Below, piece after piece: positions 5,320 through 13,646 of a stretch of 13,646 bases of DNA; positions within the stretch are counted from its first letter, which is position 1; the number at the start of each line of letters is the position of its first letter. The notes beneath the pieces are model-generated. The model was given only the letters and a program-made list of their open reading frames with translations. It did no database searches and was not told the DNA's origin. The position numbers were made by a program, and so were the translations under genes. Source of the stretch: Alphaproteobacteria bacterium (GTDB lineage Bacteria; Pseudomonadota; Alphaproteobacteria; Sphingomonadales; Sphingomonadaceae); assembly GCA_020249025.1 (NCBI GenBank), contig JADCGM010000138.1, positions 1-13,646 of the forward strand. Reading direction: 5' to 3'.

Positions 5320-6235
5320 CCGCACCCCACAATTCGCGCCGATAGCGGGCGAAGCAGCGCGCGCCGCACGACAGCCGCATCAGCGCGCCCTCGGCGATCC
5401 AGCGCGCCCGGGCCGGGTCCTCGGCGACGAGCGGGCGCAGCACCTCGCGATTCCAGTCCTCGCTGTGCTTGACGTCGAGCACGGCGTGGAGATCGAAATA
5501 GAGACGCTCGCGGTTGGACAGGCCGAGCCGCTTCAGCCCCTGCGCCACAAGCTTCGAGCGGCCCGGCGCGGTCAGCTCGACGACGCCCAACGCGCCGACC
5601 GCATGCCACGCGTATCGCCGCGAGGTGGCGAAGGCGACCATGGTGTTGGCAAGCGCCAGGCTTTCCCAGACTGTGCCCTCGATGGACGGCTTCAGATCGA
5701 GCGTCAGGGCCAGCGCATCGAGCATCGGGCCGTGCATGCCCTTGATGTTGCCGCGACCCATCTCGTCCCAATAATTGTTCGCGAGCTCCATCTTGGGCTG
5801 CGGCGGCATCTTCACCTGCGTCATCGCGACGAGGTCGTCGAAGCCGGCCTCGCCCGCGACCTCCTGCTGCAGGAACCAGCGCATCTCCTCGCGCGTCGCG
5901 GTCTCGGCGAGCCACGGGAACAACGGATCGCCCTGGCCGGGTCCGGACGCCTTCAGCTCCTCGAACCACGCGACGAAATCCGAGCAATTGCTGGGCGCCG
6001 ATTTTGCCCGGCTTTCGACCGCCCGGCGCTCGGCTTCGATCCAGCTTCCCTCGGCGAGACGCGCCGCCTGCTCGGCCTCCAGCTCGGCTTCCCAGCCGTC
6101 GTGCGGGGCGCGGGCGGCGAGGCGGCGGCGATTGAACCAGCTCAAGGCCTCATGAAAGCCCTGCGGATCGGCCGCGGGCGACGGGAAGGACGCCGCGCCG
6201 GCCTCGGCCGGGCGACGGGTGGTTCGTTCGGTCAT
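5300..6235 (-). CDS. Iron-containing redox enzyme of the haem-oxygenase-like di-iron oxidase (HDO) family
   Basis: The 311-residue product is mostly helical, and its second half has the ligand pattern of HDO proteins (relatives of UndA, CADD and SznF). Candidate iron ligands are E158 (NNYWDEMGRGN) and H168 (MHGPMLDAL), then E220 (GALGVVELTAP), and H250, D254 and H257 in YFDLHAVLDVKH, the H-x3-D-x2-H helix. The first 90 residues are charged and of no known role. Family members perform varied O2-dependent reactions, so the substrate cannot be named. The gene ends convergently with folP, overlapping it by 20 bases. A chlamydial relative (CADD) makes p-aminobenzoate, the FolP substrate, but its tyrosine next to the middle Glu ligand is replaced here by V219, so that role is doubtful. 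AGGTG lies eight bases before the ATG. Transcription is divergent from acnA. Confidence 0.75.
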   Translation of the reverse strand: MTERTTRRPAEAGAASFPSPAADPQGFHEALSWFNRRRLAARAPHDGWEAELEAEQAARLAEGSWIEAERRAVESRAKSAPSNCSDFVAWFEELKASGPGQGDPLFPWLAETATREEMRWFLQQEVAGEAGFDDLVAMTQVKMPPQPKMELANNYWDEMGRGNIKGMHGPMLDALALTLDLKPSIEGTVWESLALANTMVAFATSRRYAWHAVGALGVVELTAPGRSKLVAQGLKRLGLSNRERLYFDLHAVLDVKHSEDWNREVLRPLVAEDPARARWIAEGALMRLSCGARCFARYRRELWGAVRLAAE

Positions 6236-6434
6236 CGGGCACCTGTCTCGTTACGGGCCCGGACGTCGCGACATCCGGGCTGATGCGGCGTCAACGGGTC
6301 CGCGCCGGAGTCGTTCCAAGGGGAGGCCTCGCGGGCGCGCGCGAGCGCGGTCTTTAACTCTCCCTGCCTTCCCCTCGCGCACCCTGCTTGCTACAGCGGC
6401 GGCGCTCAATTGAATCCATCGTCTGGAGACCGCC
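6236..6434. promoter_or_regulatory. Divergent promoter region between the HDO gene and acnA with a 24-bp palindrome
   Basis: The palindrome at 6257-6280 has arms GCCCGGACGTCG and CGACATCCGGGC, which match inversely except for one base pair. It starts 21 bases upstream of the HDO-gene ATG and ends about 155 bases before acnA, so it would mainly control the HDO-type gene or both. Because the dyad is continuous, with no loop, an operator is more likely than a terminator. A weak GCTACA (6390-6395) could be the acnA -10 element. GGAG at 6425-6428 is the acnA ribosome binding site. Confidence 0.5.
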
Positions 6435-9146
<2,712 letters not shown>

Positions 9147-9153
9147 GACCTAC

Positions 9154-9187
9154 GATCCCCGGCGTCGCCAGCGGCGGCGCCGGGATC
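9154..9187. terminator. Hairpin between convergent acnA and HAD phosphatase gene
   Basis: GATCCC plus GGCG (9154-9164, one bulged C at 9160) pairs with CGCC plus GGGATC (9178-9187), enclosing a GC-rich loop that can pair further. It starts eight bases after the acnA stop and overlaps the stop codon of the minus-strand gene. It could serve both directions, but lacks a T tract. Confidence 0.5.
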
Positions 9188-9857
9188 AGCTCCAGTCGAT
9201 CAGCGGCCAGCCGCGGCCGCGCGCGATGTCGCGCAGCTTCTGCGAGGCGTTGACCGCGAAGCGCTCGTCGGACCAGTCGAATACCGGCAGGTCGGAGGCA
9301 TGGTCCGAATAGAAGCGGACCGTCACCTTGGCACGCGCGATGCGCTTGGCCTTGAACCAGGCCTCGACCATGCGGAGCTTGGCGTCGGCGTAGCAGTTCT
9401 CGCCCGCCAGCCGCCACGTCAGCCGGTCGCGCGCATCCCACACCGACTCGGTCGCGATGACGTCGGCGATGCCCAGCCGCCGTGCGATCGCCTCGACATA
9501 ATAGCGGTTGGAGGCGGTCGCGAGCACGACGCGGCGGCCCGCGGCCTTGTCGCTGGCGATCTGGGCCAGCGCATCGGGATAGACATTCTGCTCCATCACC
9601 CGGCGCGCATAGGCCTCCGCCATCGGGGTCAGCCGCGCACGGTCGACCGCCGGCCCGAGCAGCAGCAACCCGTTGATCTCCTTCACGCGCTTGCGGGTGA
9701 TGAGCTTCAGCGCATAGGCGAGCCCCGCCAGCCCGGCGAGCGGCAGCAGCAGCAGCCGCCACGGCGCGCGGTGCCAGGCGTAGAAGACGAGCCAGGGCGT
9801 GTAGGTGCCGGACCGCGTGATCGTGCGGTCCATGTCGTAGATGGCGATCTCGGGCAT
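9186..9857 (-). CDS. HAD superfamily subclass IB phosphatase
   Basis: The 223-residue protein has the HAD-IB (SerB-like) catalytic motifs: DMDRT at 8-12 (nucleophile D8, acid D10), ATAS at 113-116, K160 (YADAKLRM) and SDHASDLP at 184-191 (D185, D189). A hydrophobic segment at about 33-52 (WRLLLLPLAGLAGLAYAL) lies in the cap region and could touch the membrane, as in other members of this subgroup. It ends in RGWPLIDW, a common ending in the family. It is the last gene of a three-gene minus-strand operon, starting six bases after the nucleotidyltransferase stop. AGGG upstream of the ATG is a possible ribosome binding site. From this position it probably dephosphorylates the product or an intermediate of the CDP-alcohol phosphotransferase pathway. 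Phosphoserine phosphatase activity is less likely given the context. Family sure, substrate unknown. Confidence 0.88.
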   Translation of the reverse strand: MPEIAIYDMDRTITRSGTYTPWLVFYAWHRAPWRLLLLPLAGLAGLAYALKLITRKRVKEINGLLLLGPAVDRARLTPMAEAYARRVMEQNVYPDALAQIASDKAAGRRVVLATASNRYYVEAIARRLGIADVIATESVWDARDRLTWRLAGENCYADAKLRMVEAWFKAKRIARAKVTVRFYSDHASDLPVFDWSDERFAVNASQKLRDIARGRGWPLIDWS

Positions 9858-9863
9858 CGGACC

Positions 9864-10643
9864 CTAGCGCTTCGAAAGGATCGTCTCGGCTAGCGCATGG
9901 TCGGCGGGCTTGTCGACATCGATCGCGGCCTCCGCTTGCGGCAGCACGATGGCCCGTGCCGACAGCCCCAGCCGCTCCCCGGCGGCGGCGAACGCGGCTT
10001 CGACGGTGAAGGTGCGCAACAGCGTGCGGACGAGCAGCCACGGCCCGAAGGCGGCGAACAGCTTCCAGCCCTTCTTGCGGTCGCGCTCGACGGTCGCCCA
10101 CAGATCGAGCGCGTTCTGCGCCGCCGCTCCGGTCAGCGCGAACAGGTTCGCCCCGCTATAGGCCCCGCCGCGAAACGGCAGCCAGGTGCGGCGGTTGTCC
10201 GGATAGGCGTCGAGCAGCGTCCGCCGCTCGACGAGACCCGCCGCCAGATCGGCATCGCCGACCCCGGCCAGAAAGCTCGCGACCATCTCGGGCGTGAGCA
10301 GCGGATGATCGGCGGTGGTGACGAGCACCGGCCATGGCGCCGCCAGCGATCCGGCGGCGACCGCCACCGAATGCGAGATCGACGCCTGCGAGGGCAGCAG
10401 CGTCACCCGCCGCTCCGCCTCCAGCCAGCGCGTGCCGGGCGTCGCCAGCAGCGCCTCGGGCTCCTGCGCGAGGATGACGATGCGGCCGATCTCGGGGCTG
10501 GCGAGCAGGGTGCGCGCGACGCGGACGAGCATCGGCTCGCCGCCGACCTCGACCAGCGCCTTCCATTGCTGCCCGAAGTGCGCCGCCAGCGGATCGACCC
10601 CCGGGCGTTGCCCGGCGAGCAGCAGCGCCGTCCAGCGGCTCAT
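9864..10643 (-). CDS. MobA-like nucleotidyltransferase (NTP transferase fold)
   Basis: The 259-residue product has a GT-A type NTP transferase fold. LLLAGQRPG at 7-15 is the glycine-rich nucleotide loop, followed by WKALVEVGGEPML (27-39, with K28) and TTADHPLLT at 109-117, whose Asp should bind metal. The C-terminus carries AAIDVDKPADHALAE (239-253). Relatives transfer CMP, GMP or UMP to phosphorylated alcohols or cofactors; MobA itself makes molybdenum guanine dinucleotide. The downstream half of the CDP-alcohol phosphotransferase gene overlaps this start in ATGA (10640-10643), so translation is probably coupled. A CTP:phospho-alcohol cytidylyltransferase role is therefore the best guess. 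The frame stays open far upstream (to 12053) through the neighbouring gene, but family homology begins at MSRWTALLLAG. Substrate unknown. Confidence 0.85.
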   Translation of the reverse strand: MSRWTALLLAGQRPGVDPLAAHFGQQWKALVEVGGEPMLVRVARTLLASPEIGRIVILAQEPEALLATPGTRWLEAERRVTLLPSQASISHSVAVAAGSLAAPWPVLVTTADHPLLTPEMVASFLAGVGDADLAAGLVERRTLLDAYPDNRRTWLPFRGGAYSGANLFALTGAAAQNALDLWATVERDRKKGWKLFAAFGPWLLVRTLLRTFTVEAAFAAAGERLGLSARAIVLPQAEAAIDVDKPADHALAETILSKR

Positions 10644-11737
10644 GCCAGCCAGGACACCAGCGGCGAGCGGCGGTGCGCGGCCTCCGCCTGCACCATCCGC
10701 ACGAAGTGGACGGCAAGCGACAGCAGCGTCCATGCCGCCACCGCGACGATGCCGATGTCCGGCCGCCCGACGACGAGCGCGGCGACCAGCAGCACCATGT
10801 TCGGGTTGCGGCGCGCGGTGATGAGCCGGAACCAGCTGTCGAACGGCCGCCATGTGTGCATGTCGATGCGGTAGCGCGCGAGATACCAGCCCTCGATCAG
10901 CCGCTGCGCGACATAGCCGCCGACGATCACCGCCAGCAGTTCCGTCTGCCACAGCGGATCGAGCGGCAGGCCGACGCGCGCGCAGCCCTCCATCCACGCC
11001 CACCACCAGAAGGGCGGGTGGATGAGGTCGGTGCCATGGTCGAGCGCATTGCCGAGCTTCGACGAGGTCAGCGTGCAGCGCGCCAGCTTCCCGTCGACGG
11101 TGTCGAGCACCATGAAGCCGAAGCCGGCCGCCGTGCCGAGCCAGAACTGCCCGTCGAGAAACAGAAAGAAGGCGGCGACGCACAGCGCCGCGCCCACATA
11201 GGTGACGCTGTTGGGCGACAGCCCCAGCCGCGCCGCGATCCGCGTCAGGTGGAAGGCGAGTTCGCGCCAGAGATATTTGGTCAGCAGATCGGTGACGCCC
11301 TTGTAGGCGCCCTCGTAGCTGGCGCGCTCGATGGCCGGGACATGCGCCGGATCGAGCGGAATGAGGAAGGGCGTCTCGCGCTTGCGCAGCGCCTCGTTGT
11401 AAAGACCCTGCCCGTCCTCGATGGCGACGATGTCGAGACCCGCGGGAAGCGGCGAGCCGGCGCGCATCCCCTCGGCCACCGCGGCCGCGTCGCGGCTGAC
11501 ATGCGCCAGCGCCAGCCGCCCGCCGATGGAGACGGCGCGGCCCGGATGCGCGGCGAGATGGCGGAGCCACAGCGGATCGAACGCAAAAGCGAGATCGACG
11601 AGCAGCGCCGGGCCATCGCCGGGCGCGTCGGCGACCGTGAGGCCCGCGGTGCGGGCGATGCGCCGCACGCGCTCGCGCGCGCTCATGCCCCAGATCGGGG
11701 TGGCGTTGTCGCCGACGGGAATGACGGTGGGTGCCAT
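10640..11737 (-). CDS. CDP-alcohol phosphatidyltransferase family protein with an N-terminal extra domain
   Basis: This integral membrane enzyme should transfer a phospho-alcohol from a CDP-linked donor to an acceptor alcohol, releasing CMP. The 365-residue protein has the full CDP-OH-P signature at 212-237: D212, D215, G216, A219, R220, G229, D233 and D237 (DTVDGKLAR then GNALDHGTD). Hydrophobic segments lie around 178-195, 200-212, 240-250, 266-284, 313-324 and 328-347. Residues 1-140 precede the membrane part and look like a worn nucleotidyltransferase domain (ERVRRIARTAG, LLVDLAFAFDP). Then YKGVTDLLTKYLW leads into the transferase, as in fused inositol-phosphate cytidylyltransferase/phosphotransferases. 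It is the first gene of the operon and overlaps the separate nucleotidyltransferase by four bases. A lipid head group or soluble phosphodiester is the likely product; ordinary phosphatidylglycerophosphate synthases are much shorter. Confidence 0.88.
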   Translation of the reverse strand: MAPTVIPVGDNATPIWGMSARERVRRIARTAGLTVADAPGDGPALLVDLAFAFDPLWLRHLAAHPGRAVSIGGRLALAHVSRDAAAVAEGMRAGSPLPAGLDIVAIEDGQGLYNEALRKRETPFLIPLDPAHVPAIERASYEGAYKGVTDLLTKYLWRELAFHLTRIAARLGLSPNSVTYVGAALCVAAFFLFLDGQFWLGTAAGFGFMVLDTVDGKLARCTLTSSKLGNALDHGTDLIHPPFWWWAWMEGCARVGLPLDPLWQTELLAVIVGGYVAQRLIEGWYLARYRIDMHTWRPFDSWFRLITARRNPNMVLLVAALVVGRPDIGIVAVAAWTLLSLAVHFVRMVQAEAAHRRSPLVSWLA

Positions 11738-11871
11738 GCGGGACCCGCCTTAACCGGGGGGCTGTGGCGGAAATAAGGATGGCCGGGCGGGCTATCCCTC
11801 CCGCCAGCTTGCCGGGGCGGTTCAACCGTGCGCCCAATGCGGGTTCAATAAGACAGCCTGGGGAGGCGTCG
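11738..11871. promoter_or_regulatory. Divergent intergenic region between the CDP-alcohol operon and the amidohydrolase gene
   Basis: These 134 bases must hold promoters for both directions. Seen here are an inverted repeat GGCGGG / CCCGCC (11786-11791, 11800-11805), a short dyad CGGTT-c-AACCG (11818-11828), GGTTCAA twice 23 bp apart (11819 and 11842), and a GGGGAGG ribosome binding site for the plus-strand gene. No convincing -35/-10 pair could be chosen. Confidence 0.4.
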
Positions 11872-13611
11872 ATGCATGACTTGGTGATCCGCGGCGGAAC
11901 GATCGTCGACGGGACCGGCAACCCCCGCCACGTCGGCGACATCGCCATCGATGGCGGCCGCATCACCGCGGTCGGCGGCACCGCCGGACCGGGACGCGAG
12001 GAAATCGACGCCAGCGGCAAGCTGGTGACGCCCGGCTTTGTCGACATCCACACCCACTACGACGGGCAGGCGACCTGGGACCCCGAGATGGCGCCTTCGT
12101 CTTGGCATGGCGTGACGACGGTCGTGATGGGCAATTGCGGCGTCGGCTTCGCGCCCGCGAAGCCCGACCGGCACCAGTGGCTGATCGGCCTGATGGAGGG
12201 TGTCGAGGACATCCCCGGCACCGCGCTCGCCGAAGGCATGACCTGGGACTGGGAGACCTTCCCCGAATATCTCGATGCGCTCGAAAAGATGCCGCGCACG
12301 GTCGATATCGGCACGCATGTCCCACACGGCGCGGTGCGCGCCTATGTCATGGGCGACCGCGGCGCGCGCAACGAGCCGCCGACCGAGACCGACATCGCGC
12401 AGATGGCGAAGATCGTGGAGGAAGGCGTCCGCGCAGGCGCGCTCGGCTTCTCGACCTCGCGGACGGTGCTCCACAAGTCGGTCGACGGCGAGCTGGTCCC
12501 CGGCACCACCGCGACGAAGGAGGAGCTGCTCGGCATCGGCCGCGCCATGGGCCGTGTCGGCCACGGCGTGTTCGAGATGGCCTCCGACCTCAAGCGCGAG
12601 TGGAACGAGTTCGAGTGGATGGGCGAGCTGAGCCGCGAGACCGGCCTGCCCGTCACCTTCGCCGCGTTGCAGTCGATCGCCAAGGAGCTGCCGCTCGAAG
12701 AGCAGATCGCGACGATGCGCGAGGAGAATGCCAAGGGGGCGAACATCGTCGCGCAGATCGCGCTGCGCGGGAACGGCATCGTCATGGCGTGGCGGGGGAC
12801 GATCCACCCGTTCCTGTTCAAGCCGGCGTGGACCGAGATCGCCGAACTGCCGTGGGAGCAGCAGCTCGCGAAGCTGAAGGACCCGGCGTTCAAGGCGCGG
12901 ATGCTCGCCGAGGAGCATGTGTTCCCGGAATCCGACGTCGTCGAGCTGCTGTGGGCCGTCGCCATGGGCTGGGTGCTGCAGTTCGAGATGGGCCCTGACT
13001 TCAACTACGAGCCGACGCAGGCCGAGACGATCTTCGCGCGCGCTCAGGCCGCGGGCGTCGATCCGGCGGAGTACGCCTACGACCAGCTGATGCGGGACGA
13101 CGGCACGGGCTTCATCTACTTCCCCGTTCTCAACTACCGCGACGGCAACCTCGATTTCCTCGAGGCGCTGCAGGCGAGCGACGACACGGTCAATTCGCTG
13201 TCCGACGGCGGCGCGCATTGCGGCACGATCTGCGACGCCGCCTCGCCGACCTTCATGCTCCAGTACTGGGCCCGCGACCGGAAAAAGGGGCGGCTCAGCG
13301 TCGAGCAGGCGGTGAAGCGCCAGTGCCGGGATACCGCCGCGCTTTATGGGCTCCACGATCGCGGCGTGCTCGCGCCGGGCTATCTCGCCGATCTCAACAT
13401 CATCGACTTCGACCGGCTGAAGCTCGGCCGGCCGTGGCTGGCGTTCGACCTGCCGGCCGGCGGCAAGCGGCTGCTGCAGAAGGCCGACGGCTATGTCGCG
13501 ACGATCAAGTCGGGCGTCGTCACCTTCCGGGAAGGCGCGCCGACGGGCGCGGTCCCCGGCAAGCTCATCCGCGGCCCGCAGGGCACGCCGATGCGGATGG
13601 CGGCGGAATAG
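11872..13611 (+). CDS. Amidohydrolase of the N-acyl-D-amino-acid deacylase (D-aminoacylase) family
   Basis: The 579-residue product belongs to the metal-dependent amidohydrolases. A beta-sandwich start (LVIRGGTIVDGTGNPRHVGDIAIDGGRI) precedes the barrel with PGFVDIHTHYDGQ (54-66; H60, H62, D64). C89 in GNCGVGFAP sits 29 residues after H60, the same spacing as the metal-bridging Cys in D-aminoacylase. SDGGAH at 444-449 gives the catalytic Asp, D445. The end (RGVLAPGYLADLNIIDFD, then GGKRLLQKADGY) is typical. The protein is longer than the classical D-aminoacylase (about 480), with extra sequence in the middle of the barrel; the precise amide or cyclic amide substrate is unknown. The ATG at 11872 is preceded by GGGGAGG; the frame is open back to 11731, but that lead is not homologous and lacks a ribosome binding site. 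No signal peptide, so cytoplasmic. Divergent from the CDP-alcohol operon. Confidence 0.88.
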   Translation: MHDLVIRGGTIVDGTGNPRHVGDIAIDGGRITAVGGTAGPGREEIDASGKLVTPGFVDIHTHYDGQATWDPEMAPSSWHGVTTVVMGNCGVGFAPAKPDRHQWLIGLMEGVEDIPGTALAEGMTWDWETFPEYLDALEKMPRTVDIGTHVPHGAVRAYVMGDRGARNEPPTETDIAQMAKIVEEGVRAGALGFSTSRTVLHKSVDGELVPGTTATKEELLGIGRAMGRVGHGVFEMASDLKREWNEFEWMGELSRETGLPVTFAALQSIAKELPLEEQIATMREENAKGANIVAQIALRGNGIVMAWRGTIHPFLFKPAWTEIAELPWEQQLAKLKDPAFKARMLAEEHVFPESDVVELLWAVAMGWVLQFEMGPDFNYEPTQAETIFARAQAAGVDPAEYAYDQLMRDDGTGFIYFPVLNYRDGNLDFLEALQASDDTVNSLSDGGAHCGTICDAASPTFMLQYWARDRKKGRLSVEQAVKRQCRDTAALYGLHDRGVLAPGYLADLNIIDFDRLKLGRPWLAFDLPAGGKRLLQKADGYVATIKSGVVTFREGAPTGAVPGKLIRGPQGTPMRMAAE

Positions 13612-13621
13612 GGGGCGAATC

Positions 13622-13644
13622 CCCTCCCCCGAACCGGGGGAGGG
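13622..13644 (+). terminator. Hairpin after the amidohydrolase gene
   Basis: CCCTCCCCC (13622-13630) and GGGGGAGGG (13636-13644) form a perfect 9-bp stem with the loop GAACC, ten bases after the stop codon. The window ends two bases later, so a following T tract cannot be checked. It also resembles dispersed palindromic repeats of GC-rich alphaproteobacteria. Confidence 0.55.
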
Positions 13645-13646
13645 TC

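Noticed and set aside
3160..5325. A 721-codon minus-strand open frame across ccrM and folP
   Set aside because: It is antisense to two clear enzymes, is very rich in Arg, Ala and Asp/His, and shows no family motif; long antisense frames are common at this GC content.
11750..11755. TTAACC as a CtrA half-site between the divergent genes
   Set aside because: Only one half of the TTAA-N7-TTAA site is present, and neither flanking gene is a known cell-cycle target.
11731..11871. Longer start for the amidohydrolase
   Set aside because: The added residues show no family similarity and overlap the start of the divergent gene; the ATG at 11872 has GGGGAGG before it.
10644..12053. Upstream in-frame extension of the nucleotidyltransferase frame, suggesting a giant fusion protein
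   Set aside because: The extension runs through the phosphotransferase gene in another frame; homology starts at the ATG at 10643, which forms a normal ATGA overlap.

Overview
This window looks like the chromosome of a GC-rich alphaproteobacterium, probably a member of the Sphingomonadales. The signs are an rnhB-ccrM pair with a GANTC-type cell-cycle DNA methyltransferase, high-GC codon use, a dihydropteroate synthase with a long N-terminal extension, and weak -10 promoter elements. The lineage is inferred from gene content, not from a search. No rRNA, tRNA, CRISPR array or complete insertion sequence was seen.

Region 1 (1 to about 2000) reads as accessory or mobile DNA. It starts with an AT-rich partial gene on the minus strand that runs off the left edge. 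A leader with several hairpins follows, then an ArdC-type antirestriction protein gene (753-1667) behind a perfect 23-bp dyad. Beyond a GC-rich hairpin lies about 400 bp without a gene, holding a bulged hairpin and three helically spaced CTGCACA repeats. No integrase or relaxase is inside the window, so the kind of element is unknown.

Region 2 (about 2000-5319) is core chromosome on the plus strand: ribonuclease HII (rnhB), the CcrM methyltransferase and dihydropteroate synthase (folP). The rnhB-ccrM spacer is unusual: seven GANTC sites (CcrM's own target) in about 160 bp and a perfect DnaA box touching one of them. A 35-nt inverted repeat separates ccrM from folP.

Region 3 (5300-9146) holds a minus-strand haem-oxygenase-like di-iron (HDO) family protein whose 3' end overlaps folP, and the divergent acnA aconitase. 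A near-perfect 24-bp palindrome lies between their starts.

Region 4 (9186-11737, minus strand) is a tight three-gene operon: CDP-alcohol phosphotransferase, MobA-like nucleotidyltransferase and HAD-IB phosphatase. Together they could activate a phosphorylated alcohol with a nucleotide, transfer it to a second alcohol and remove a phosphate, giving a polar lipid head group or soluble phosphodiester of unknown identity. Divergent from it, at 11872-13611, is an amidohydrolase of the N-acyl-D-amino-acid deacylase family, followed by a terminator-like hairpin at the right edge.
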